Origin: an uncultured Verrucomicrobiota bacterium
GTDB lineage: Bacteria > Verrucomicrobiota > Verrucomicrobiia > Limisphaerales > UBA9464
NCBI GenBank assembly: GCA_903864375.1
Contig: CAIPFS010000410.1
Coordinates: 1-7,827, forward strand
DNA: 7,827 bases
Direction of reading: 5' to 3'
The position numbers and the translations under genes are program-made. The notes beneath the pieces are model-generated. The model did no database searches. It worked only from the letters and a program-made list of their open reading frames with translations, and had not been told where the DNA came from. This document shows, piece after piece, positions 1 to 5,848 of this stretch. Numbering within the stretch: position 1 is the first letter of the stretch; every line of letters starts with the position of its first letter.

Positions 1-59
1 GATGTTGCTGATGAAGTAGCCGGGAAAACGCCAGATTCCATCCGGGCCGCCCGAGTCAT
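1..59 (-). CDS. Possible 5' end of a divergent gene (partial, uncertain)
   Basis: On the minus strand an ATG at 59-57 is preceded by a textbook AGGAGG (69-74) with a 9-nt spacer, and the frame stays open to the window edge. This would be the first 19 codons of a gene divergent from znuA. A second minus-strand frame is also open across the whole stretch, with possible GTG starts at 135 and 84. It reads more like a protein, including the residues DSGGPDGIWRFPGYF, and has high GC at third positions. The two frames cannot both be coding here and I cannot choose between them. On the plus strand an in-frame TAG at 17-19 could equally be the end of an upstream gene. I do not recognise a family in any frame, so presence and function are both open. 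Confidence 0.2.
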   Translation of the reverse strand, partial: MTRAARMESGVFPATSSAT

Positions 60-68
60 CGTCGGCGG

Positions 69-74
69 CCTCCT
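69..74 (-). promoter_or_regulatory. Candidate ribosome binding site for divergent ORF
   Basis: CCTCCT on the plus strand reads AGGAGG on the minus strand, a full match to the anti-Shine-Dalgarno core, 9 nt before a minus-strand ATG at 59. It directly abuts the inverted repeat that starts at 74. Perfect sites like this are not seen before most genes of this window, which is the main reason to suspect a divergent gene. If the alternative minus frame is the coding one, these bases simply encode Lys-Glu-Ala and the match is chance. Confidence 0.25.
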
Positions 75-105
75 TTGCATTCACACAATGCAAATGGTTT
101 GCAAT
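74..105. promoter_or_regulatory. Putative Zur/Fur-family operator upstream of znuA
   Basis: TTTGCATT (74-81) and AATGCAAA (87-94) form a perfect 8-bp inverted repeat around CACAC, 21 bp in all, the overall size of classical Fur-family boxes. A third half-site, TTTGCAAT (98-105), follows; with the second it forms another perfect dyad, TGCAAA-TGG-TTTGCA (89-103). The block is AT-rich in a GC-rich window and ends 31 bp before the znuA start. The Fur-family repressor gene is fourth in the same operon, so autoregulation by Zur bound to zinc is the natural reading. A weak sigma-70-like pair, TTGCAA (99-104) and TAGGTT (121-126) with a 16-nt spacer, would place the -35 under the third half-site. The repeat is seen directly; its role is inferred. 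Confidence 0.6.
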
Positions 106-136
106 CCGAACCAAGGTTCCTAGGTTCCCGTTCACG

Positions 137-1069
137 ATGAGGCTTTTCCATCGGATCCTTGGGATGCTGAGCGGCGTTGCCTTCGGCAGCCTGTGCCTTT
201 CAGCTGGCGAGCCGCGTCTTCGCGTGGTGACCTCCCTGCCGGCCCTTTACAGCTGGGCGTCCCAAGTCGGAGGCAGCCAGGTCCAGGTCGATCGCCTCCT
301 GCCGGTTGACGCCGATCCCCACCTGTTTCAATTTCGCCCCCGGGATTTGGAGGTGCTGCGGCGTGCCCAGGTCATCCTTCTCAACGGGGCGGGTCTTGAG
401 GACTGGCTTAAACCGAGTCTGGAGAAGCAGGTCCCGGGCTCGGCTAAAAAGATCGTCGAAGCGGCCACCGGCTACCCGCCGTCCGAGCTCATCTACTCGG
501 ATCGACCGGAGAATGAGTCGGGATCGTCCGGCAACGCCGACCTCCGGGACGGCCCCCCCAATCCCCATCTCTGGCTGGACCCGGTTTTCGCGTTCCATGG
601 TGTCACCAACATCCTCCGAACCTTTCAAGAGCTCGCGCCGGAACAGGGAGCAGTCTTCGCCACCAACGCGTCCATTTATCTTCAACGCCTGCACCGCCTC
701 CACGAGGACTACGAGACGTTTCGTCGTCCCTTGAAGTCACCGGGCATGGTCACCGTTCATCCGGCCTTTTCCTATCTTTGCCGACGGTACCGAATCCGTC
801 TGGTGGGCGTGCTGGAAGAGACCTCGGGATCGGAACCCGGGCCACGGCATCTGGCCACCCTGATGGAGCAGATTCGGGTCAACCGTATTTCCACCCTCTT
901 TATTGAGCCGAACTCGTCCTCCCGGCTGGCGCTTCAACTGGCCCGGGATATGCACCTGACCGTTGCGGAATTGGACACTCTGGAGACCAGCCATTGGTCT
1001 CCCGGGGGTTACGAGGACGGGATGCGCGACAACCTCCGAACACTCGCCCGGCAATTCCACGAACCATGA
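137..1069 (+). CDS. znuA: Zinc ABC transporter substrate-binding protein
   Basis: This is the extracytoplasmic metal-binding component of a cluster A-I ABC importer; it would capture zinc and pass it to the ZnuB permease. The 310-residue protein starts with a basic, hydrophobic signal peptide (residues 1-23, likely cut after LSA). Expected ligands are present: His62 in DADPHLFQFRP, His144 in NPHLWLDP, His208 in TVHPAFSY, and Asp280 in the final ELDTL motif. Three His plus Asp matches the TroA/zinc type, whereas manganese binders such as PsaA carry Glu at the third position. The loop before His144 (residues 123-141), His-rich in many ZnuA proteins, is acidic and His-free here. No clear Shine-Dalgarno precedes ATG 137, but the signal peptide begins right at this codon. 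The stop overlaps the znuC start as ATGA. Zinc preference is likely but not proven; manganese is the alternative. Confidence 0.92.
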   Translation: MRLFHRILGMLSGVAFGSLCLSAGEPRLRVVTSLPALYSWASQVGGSQVQVDRLLPVDADPHLFQFRPRDLEVLRRAQVILLNGAGLEDWLKPSLEKQVPGSAKKIVEAATGYPPSELIYSDRPENESGSSGNADLRDGPPNPHLWLDPVFAFHGVTNILRTFQELAPEQGAVFATNASIYLQRLHRLHEDYETFRRPLKSPGMVTVHPAFSYLCRRYRIRLVGVLEETSGSEPGPRHLATLMEQIRVNRISTLFIEPNSSSRLALQLARDMHLTVAELDTLETSHWSPGGYEDGMRDNLRTLARQFHEP

Positions 1070-1839
1070 CGCCCCATCCCCCGGCATTGCAAATTCAGCA
1101 GGTTCATGTGGCTCTGGGCGGAACCGCGGTCCTCCGGGGCGTCACCTTAAGTGTCCGGCGGGGTGAGCTCGTGGCGCTCATTGGCCCCAACGGGTCGGGC
1201 AAGACCACGCTTCTCCGCGCCATTCTTGGCCTGCAGTCCATCGATTCGGGGGAAATCCAGATCCTCGGAGCACCGATTTCGCCATCCACGCTGGCGCGGG
1301 TGGGATATGTCCCGCAAAAGCTGGAGCTGGACCGGGGCTTCGGACTGAGCGTCCGCGAGTTCCTGGCACTTCGACTCCCGGAAACCCGGCATTGGCTATG
1401 GCAGAGCCATCGGAAAATCGATGCGGCCCTGGCTCCATCCGTGGAGGAACTGGGAGTGATGCCGCTCCTGAATCGCCCCGTGTCACGCCTCAGCGGCGGA
1501 CAGCTGCAACGGGTCTTGATTGCGTGGAGCTTGCTTCGGAAACCCGAATTACTGCTCCTGGACGAACCGACAGCCGGCGTCGACACCCCGGGAGAACGGT
1601 CGTTTTATGAATTGATTGAATCCGTTCATCGACGTCATCAGATGACCATCATCCTGGTTTCGCACGACCTCTCCATGGTGTTCCGGCATGCCCAATGGGT
1701 CTTCGCCCTGAATGGGGTCGTGTGCTGTCAGGGGACACCGGAAGACATCATCCGCAACGACTCACTGAAGGAAGCCTACGGTTTGCATCTGACGCCCTAC
1801 CATCATCATCATTCCGGGGAGGTTTCGCATGTTCACTGA
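1066..1839 (+). CDS. znuC: Zinc ABC transporter ATP-binding protein
   Basis: This is the cytoplasmic ATPase powering the importer. The 257-residue protein has every ABC hallmark: Walker A GPNGSGKT (40-47), Q-loop Gln84, signature LSGGQ (142-146), Walker B LLLLDEP (162-168) with catalytic Glu167, and switch His200 in VSHD. An in-frame ATG at 994 would lie deep inside znuA. ATG 1066 gives the 4-bp ATGA overlap with the znuA stop and a normal N-terminus, so I chose it. The C-terminus is unusual: HHHH at 246-249 and HVH at 255-257 form a short His tail after the nucleotide-binding domain. Histidine-rich tails occur in some zinc-type ATPases and could bind metal, but no regulatory role can be read from sequence. 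The gene overlaps znuB by 11 bp. Confidence 0.95.
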   Translation: MTPHPPALQIQQVHVALGGTAVLRGVTLSVRRGELVALIGPNGSGKTTLLRAILGLQSIDSGEIQILGAPISPSTLARVGYVPQKLELDRGFGLSVREFLALRLPETRHWLWQSHRKIDAALAPSVEELGVMPLLNRPVSRLSGGQLQRVLIAWSLLRKPELLLLDEPTAGVDTPGERSFYELIESVHRRHQMTIILVSHDLSMVFRHAQWVFALNGVVCCQGTPEDIIRNDSLKEAYGLHLTPYHHHHSGEVSHVH

Positions 1840-2650
1840 GGCCTACATGCTTCGCGCCCTGATGGCGTCGGTTTTACTGGGACCGGTCTGCGGACTTCTC
1901 GGGGTCTTTGTGACCGCCCGTCGTCTGGCGTTCTTCAGCGATACTGTCGCTCACTCGGCCCTGGCAGGGGTCGCCATTGGCCTGTGGTTGGGAGCCAGCG
2001 ACCCCACTCCCGCCATGCTTGCCGTCAGTATCGGCGTGGCCTCCCTGCTCCTTTGGCTGCGGCAGCGGACTGAACTGTTGACCGACACGATTCTGGCCCT
2101 TCTGCTCAGCACGTCTGTGGCGTTGGGCGTTGTCATTTTCAGCCAGTTGAAGGGATACCGCGGCGAAATGGAACGGTACCTCTTTGGTGACATCCTCAGC
2201 GTCAGCCCGATGGACCTACTCACGGCCTCCATCATTTCCGTGGGGGTCACGGTCCTCATTCTTGTCTGGTTTAATGCCCTCACGTTGATCACGACCCACG
2301 AAGACCTCGCCCATGTCACCGGGATTCCGGTCCGTTGGATCAACCTAGGCTTCACCCTGGCCCTGACGCTGGTGGTCACCCTGGCCATCCGGTTGGTGGG
2401 AATTATTCTCGTCACCTCCCTGCTGGTTGTGCCGGCCGCCACGGCACGAAACATCGCCTGCAATCTCCGGCAACAAACGGTCATTGCCTGGCTTCTGGGC
2501 CTGGGCTCGGCATTGGGCGGAGTCGTCGCCAGCTATTCCTTTAATCTGCCGTGCGGCCCCACCATCGTCCTGGTATGTGCGGCTCTCTTTGTCGCTTCCC
2601 TCGCCCTTCAAAAGGTGGTGCGACCGTCAGGACACACTCCGGCGCGATGA
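1829..2650 (+). CDS. znuB: Zinc ABC transporter membrane permease
   Basis: This is an integral membrane permease of the ABC-3 family (ZnuB/TroC/MntB type), which forms the metal channel as a homodimer coupled to ZnuC. The 273 residues, normal for the family, contain about eight or nine hydrophobic segments, roughly at 8-30, 40-55, 61-78, 88-106, 130-150, 170-188, 190-208, 216-236 and 243-262. Family motifs include FFSDTVAHSALAGVAIG (35-51), the coupling-helix region, and the ILVTSLLVVPAATA stretch (193-206). ATG 1829 lies inside the znuC end and is preceded by a strong GGGGAGG (1816-1822) 6 nt upstream, so this start is well supported. A later ATG at residue 7 is less well placed. The stop overlaps the zur start as ATGA. 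Confidence 0.95.
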   Translation: MFTEAYMLRALMASVLLGPVCGLLGVFVTARRLAFFSDTVAHSALAGVAIGLWLGASDPTPAMLAVSIGVASLLLWLRQRTELLTDTILALLLSTSVALGVVIFSQLKGYRGEMERYLFGDILSVSPMDLLTASIISVGVTVLILVWFNALTLITTHEDLAHVTGIPVRWINLGFTLALTLVVTLAIRLVGIILVTSLLVVPAATARNIACNLRQQTVIAWLLGLGSALGGVVASYSFNLPCGPTIVLVCAALFVASLALQKVVRPSGHTPAR

Positions 2651-3141
2651 AAACCTGTTGCGATCACCCTGCCCACTCCCGAAGGCTCATCCAGACTCCA
2701 CTCGCGGAGCTGACCGACCAGCTGCGGCGGGGCTCACGAAAAATAACGGCTCCCCGCCAGGCCATTCTTGAAGTGCTTCGCCGCCACCAGCACCCCCTGA
2801 CCAACAAGGAGATTCATCTGGCCCTCGGAGCGGAGGAATGCGATCTCGCCACCGTTTATCGGAATCTGCGGACCCTGGAGGAAATGAGGATGGTGGCACG
2901 ATTCGATTTTGGTGATGGGATCGCCCGCTATGAATTGGCGGGGATGGGTGAGGAGGGGCATCACCATCATCTCGTCTGCACCCACTGTGCCCGTGTGGTG
3001 GAACTCACCGAATGCCTGCCCAGCCAGATGGAGCGGGATATCGCCGAACGACATGGATTCAGCCAGGTCACCCATCGTCTCGAATTTTTTGGAACGTGCA
3101 GCCGATGCAGTGCTGCGCCATCACTTTCCAAGCCAGGATGA
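2647..3141 (+). CDS. zur: Fur-family metalloregulator, probably Zur
   Basis: This is a dimeric, metal-dependent repressor of the Fur superfamily, 164 residues from ATG 2647. The open frame extends upstream into znuB, but 2647 gives a 4-bp ATGA overlap. The winged-helix domain spans about 15-98, with the recognition helix in LATVYRNLRTLEE (67-79). The dimerisation domain has HHHH (105-108) followed by CTHC (Cys111, Cys114) and CSRC (Cys151, Cys154), the paired CXXC structural zinc site. His143 and Glu119/Glu122 are candidate sensing ligands. Classical Fur has HHDH where HHHH stands here. The N-terminus carries an extra Cys-Cys-Asp-His (4-7). Placement with znuACB argues for zinc sensing; Fur or Mur specificity cannot be excluded from sequence alone. 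It likely represses its own operon through the repeat at 74-105. Confidence 0.85.
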   Translation: MKTCCDHPAHSRRLIQTPLAELTDQLRRGSRKITAPRQAILEVLRRHQHPLTNKEIHLALGAEECDLATVYRNLRTLEEMRMVARFDFGDGIARYELAGMGEEGHHHHLVCTHCARVVELTECLPSQMERDIAERHGFSQVTHRLEFFGTCSRCSAAPSLSKPG

Positions 3142-3143
3142 GG
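3137..3143 (+). promoter_or_regulatory. Ribosome binding site of the S4-domain gene
   Basis: GATGAGG sits 7 nt before ATG 3151 and overlaps the zur stop codon (TGA 3139-3141). It fixes the start of the small downstream gene and suggests that ribosomes finishing zur can reinitiate there. This ties expression of the S4 protein to the zinc operon. Confidence 0.5.
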
Positions 3144-3150
3144 CCGGTCC

Positions 3151-3513
3151 ATGCGACTTGATCAATGGCTTTGGGCCATCCGCGTGTATCGATCCCGCAC
3201 GGTGGCCGTGGACGGCATCCGCGCCGGCCACGTTCGCGTGAATGGGGAGATCGCAAAGCCGGCGAGAGAACTTCGGCCGGGCGACCGGATTGATGTCCGG
3301 GTGGGGCCACTCCTGCGCCAATTGGAATTCATCGCCGCCCCTCCTCGGCGGGTGGGGGCCCCGATGGTCCCTGATTTTGCCCGGGACCACACGCCTCCGG
3401 AAGCCATTCATCGGGCGAAAGAGGAGAGCCGGAATCAGCCTGGTTTTCGAGCTCGGGGAACGGGACGGCCCACCAAAAGGGACCGTCGCAAGCTGGACAA
3501 CCTGCCTTCGTGA
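3151..3513 (+). CDS. S4-domain RNA-binding protein, Hsp15 (HslR) type
   Basis: This small basic protein of 120 residues resembles heat-shock protein 15. In E. coli that protein binds free 50S subunits carrying a stalled nascent chain and helps recycle them. The S4 RNA-binding fold covers residues 1-50: RLDQWLWAIRVYRSRTVAV, then GHVRVNGEIAKPARELRPGD. The C-terminal tail is basic and ends in GRPTKRDRRKLD (105-116), a motif typical of this family. E. coli Hsp15 is about 133 residues, so length fits. The gene begins 9 bp after zur with a good ribosome binding site and has no room for its own promoter, so it should be expressed with the zinc genes. Its role in zinc starvation, if any, is unknown. 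Family assignment is firm; the exact function in this organism is inferred. Confidence 0.85.
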   Translation: MRLDQWLWAIRVYRSRTVAVDGIRAGHVRVNGEIAKPARELRPGDRIDVRVGPLLRQLEFIAAPPRRVGAPMVPDFARDHTPPEAIHRAKEESRNQPGFRARGTGRPTKRDRRKLDNLPS

Positions 3514-3556
3514 AGGCTATTGAATAACCGCTCCACAACGACTGTCCTTTTTGAAC

Positions 3557-4852
3557 ATGCTCTTCGCCCGATTCCGATTGTTTCGTCCGTCTTTCCTGAT
3601 GGCCATCGCCTCGCTCGGGGCACTGACGGTGATTGGCGATGACGCCACCGTCACTCCCGAGCAACGGGAAAAGGCAACCAAGGCGGTCAAAGTCCCCCCG
3701 GGCTACCGGTACGAGATCCTGGCCATGGGTAATCTTCCCGAACCGGTGTTCGTGAAGTTTGGTCCGGACGGACGCCTCTGGTACACCGGCCGCCGCGGAA
3801 ATATCTGGGCCTACGATTTCAAGACCCAAAAATCCGACGAAGTGGCCAACCTCAAGGTCTGTTGGGAACCCATTCCCGGACGGGAGTCGAACGAGCGGGG
3901 TTTGCACGGGATCGAGTTTGACCCCGACTATGCTCACAACGGGCATATCTATCTTTACTATTCGCCCGTGTATGAAAATGCCTGGTCGAACCGGTTGGCC
4001 CGATTCACGGTGGACAATCCTGCCCATGCTTCAGGTCTGAAGAGCGGCTCCGAAAAGGTCCTGTTGGAATGGATTTCCAGCAAAGGGTTTCATCAGGGAG
4101 GGGCTCTGGCCTACAACTCCCACGATGGGAAACTGTATGTGACCGTTGGGGACAACAACGTTTCCGGGGACACGGAATCGTTTTACAACGATCCCAAAAA
4201 TCCGCCCCAGGTGCTCTCCGATCTTCGGGGCAAGGTTCTTCGAATCAACCTGGATGGCTCCATCCCCAAGGACAACCCGTTTGTGGGTCGATCCGATGCC
4301 CACCCGGCGGTGTTCTCCTGGGGACATCGCAATCCGTACTCCATCAACCTCGACCCCGAAAACGGTCGGGTTTACGTCGGCGAAGTCGGGTATGATCGGA
4401 AGGAGGATTACGAGGAAATCAATTACATCCAGGCCGGTCACAATTACGGCTGGCCCCGGTGCATCGGACCAAATATCGGAACCTATGGAGGAGATTGTCC
4501 GATTACCAACGCCACGCCCCCATGGATATACTGGATTCACGAAGGAGGGGCCAACGCCACCTCGGGACCACTTTACCGTCCGACCGGCGGGACCAACGAT
4601 TTCCCCAACAGTTTCCACGGGGGCATGTTTTATGCGGACTACGTGCGACGCTGGGTGCGGTTTGCGCCGGTGGATGCCACCAGCAATACGGTCCTGAAGA
4701 CCCAGCCGTTTGCCACCGGATTTACCGGAGGAATTCTGGCCATGACCGAGGGCCCCGACGGGGCTCTCTATCTGGCGGAGTATGGGGGCTGGTTCACGCC
4801 GTCACCCCAGGACAAGATTTCCCGAATCGTTCCCATTCGCGGAACCAATTAA
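3557..4852 (+). CDS. Secreted sugar/sorbosone dehydrogenase-like beta-propeller (PQQ family)
   Basis: The protein (431 residues from ATG 3557; an in-frame TTG at 3551 would add two) belongs to the glucose/sorbosone dehydrogenase family. This is a six-bladed propeller that in known members oxidises sugars with PQQ and calcium in the periplasm. An N-terminal signal peptide covers about residues 1-27. Family blocks appear in order: ERGLHGIEFDPDYAHNGHIY (113-132), FHQGGALAYN...LYVTVGD (178-199), RGKVLRINLDG (224-234), GHRNPYSINLDP (256-267), EVGYDRKEDYEEIN...NYGWP (276-300) and MTEGPDGALYLAEY (396-409). No CXXCH haem motif is present, so electrons must go to a separate acceptor. Cys302 and Cys314 may form a disulphide. 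No Shine-Dalgarno is visible. The gap from the S4 gene is 43 bp. The 3' end overlaps the convergent GTPase gene by 51 bp. Substrate and true PQQ use are unproven. Confidence 0.85.
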   Translation: MLFARFRLFRPSFLMAIASLGALTVIGDDATVTPEQREKATKAVKVPPGYRYEILAMGNLPEPVFVKFGPDGRLWYTGRRGNIWAYDFKTQKSDEVANLKVCWEPIPGRESNERGLHGIEFDPDYAHNGHIYLYYSPVYENAWSNRLARFTVDNPAHASGLKSGSEKVLLEWISSKGFHQGGALAYNSHDGKLYVTVGDNNVSGDTESFYNDPKNPPQVLSDLRGKVLRINLDGSIPKDNPFVGRSDAHPAVFSWGHRNPYSINLDPENGRVYVGEVGYDRKEDYEEINYIQAGHNYGWPRCIGPNIGTYGGDCPITNATPPWIYWIHEGGANATSGPLYRPTGGTNDFPNSFHGGMFYADYVRRWVRFAPVDATSNTVLKTQPFATGFTGGILAMTEGPDGALYLAEYGGWFTPSPQDKISRIVPIRGTN

Positions 4853-5848
4853 GGGCACCACCTTCCCCGACCACAGCAGCGAGCGAAGTCGCTGCTGATG
4901 GGCTTCCAGCTGGAGCGCCGGGCCTATCAGGACACAGATGGGTTCCGGCTGCGGGTGAGCGGGAAACTCCTCGATAAAGTGATGCCCCATCACCGACTGG
5001 AAAACGTGCAGTCGAAGGGGATTGGCGGTGAATCGGACGAATCCTTTGGCCCGGACCACTTCCCGGGGATTCATTTCGGCTAAAAAACCCTCGAAGCGGG
5101 ACCGATCGACGGGTGCGGTCAGTTTACAGGAAAGACTTCGATATTCCGCGTGAAGATGCGACGGGCTTTCAGGGGTGGAACCCGCATCAGAGAGCGGGCT
5201 GATTTCCATTGCTGCCGGTTCTCCGGTCAGTAGCACCTGCAAATCGGGCAAGCCGAAGGGCAAGCGGACCTGAGTTGCCTTGGGATTGAGAACCGACAGG
5301 TCGTGACTGACCGAATCCAGGACGTCAGAACGGACCCGATCCCCCTTGGAAAGGCATAGAACCTGGGCGAATTGAATCTGGCGTCTGGCGAGAATCCGTT
5401 CCCCGGAGGAGGCTCCCGTGACACCGTACCATTCCGCGTCCACCACCGTGACCACGGACTGGAGCGTGACCTGGGGCAAAAGATCCGAATCCGTCAGGAG
5501 ATCGATGATATTATCCGGGTCGGCCAGCCCGCTGGTTTCAATCACGATGTAGTCGCATTGGCCTTCACGAATCAAGGTCTGAACGGCGCGTGGCAATGCA
5601 TCATCCCCGGCACAGCACAGGCATCCGCCGTTGACCTCCACGAGGGGAAGTCCGGGGAGTCCCACCAGTCGGGAATCGATGCTGGAAACACCGAATTCGT
5701 TCATGACCACCCCCATCCTTCGGCCAAAGGATGGAGTCTCCGAGAGCCACCGCTTCAGAAGGGTGGTTTTTCCGGAGCCGAGAAATCCCGTGACGAGGAT
5801 GACCGGCACGGTCCCGTCGTTCACCGTTTCCGGTGCATCCCGATTCAC
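4802..5848 (-). CDS. COG0523/CobW-family GTPase, putative zinc metallochaperone
   Basis: This G3E-family P-loop GTPase delivers metal ions to client proteins; family members include CobW, YeiR, YjiA and eukaryotic ZNG1. From GTG 5848 it is 348 residues. Visible motifs are Walker A GFLGSGKTT (21-29), the family-defining metal site GGCLCC (74-79; Cys76, Cys78, Cys79), IETSGLADP (103-111), and SKGD (167-170) where most members have NKxD. SHLHAEYRSL (230-239) opens the C-terminal CobW_C domain, which continues through RAKGFVRF (266-273). There is no long His-rich linker. The frame extends upstream to a TTG at 5875, but GTG 5848 overlaps the peptidase stop as GTGA, so I prefer it. The metal is not visible in the sequence; zinc is favoured by the nearby znu/zur operon. 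The last 51 bp overlap the convergent dehydrogenase gene. Confidence 0.88.
   Translation of the reverse strand: MNRDAPETVNDGTVPVILVTGFLGSGKTTLLKRWLSETPSFGRRMGVVMNEFGVSSIDSRLVGLPGLPLVEVNGGCLCCAGDDALPRAVQTLIREGQCDYIVIETSGLADPDNIIDLLTDSDLLPQVTLQSVVTVVDAEWYGVTGASSGERILARRQIQFAQVLCLSKGDRVRSDVLDSVSHDLSVLNPKATQVRLPFGLPDLQVLLTGEPAAMEISPLSDAGSTPESPSHLHAEYRSLSCKLTAPVDRSRFEGFLAEMNPREVVRAKGFVRFTANPLRLHVFQSVMGHHFIEEFPAHPQPEPICVLIGPALQLEAHQQRLRSLLWSGKVVPLIGSANGNDSGNLVLG
4874..4897. terminator. Hairpin downstream of the dehydrogenase, possible terminator
   Basis: CAGCAGCGA (4874-4882) and TCGCTGCTG (4889-4897) form a perfect 9-bp GC-rich stem around a 6-nt loop, GCGAAG. It starts 22 nt after the dehydrogenase stop and lies inside the 3' part of the convergent GTPase gene. 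No T-run follows on either strand, so it is not a classical intrinsic terminator. It could stabilise a 3' end or act with Rho or a polymerase collision. The dyad is directly visible; its function is a guess. Confidence 0.4.

Noticed and set aside
200..703. Long minus-strand open frame opposite znuA, and similar frames opposite znuB (1951-2484), the dehydrogenase (4031-4618) and the peptidase (plus strand, 5833-6456).
   Set aside because: These are shadow frames common in GC-rich DNA; their translations are Arg/Gly/Pro-rich with no recognisable motif and lie fully inside well-supported genes.
994..1065. ATG 994 as start of the ATPase.
   Set aside because: The extra 24 residues lie within znuA and do not resemble an ABC protein N-terminus; ATG 1066 gives a normal start with an ATGA overlap.
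1086..1093. ATTGCAAA, equal to the complement of the third operator half-site, at the start of znuC.
   Set aside because: A single 8-mer without a partner half-site inside coding sequence is expected by chance about as often as once in several windows of this size.
1801..1812. CATCATCATCAT trinucleotide repeat at the end of znuC.
   Set aside because: It simply encodes the His run of the ATPase tail; too short to call a tandem repeat or phase-variable tract.
3515..3529. Imperfect 7-1-7 dyad GGCTATT-G-AATAACC in the 43-bp gap before the dehydrogenase gene.
   Set aside because: Only six of seven pairs match, it is unlike the half-sites at 74-105, and it has no T-run; a 15-bp dyad of this quality can arise by chance.
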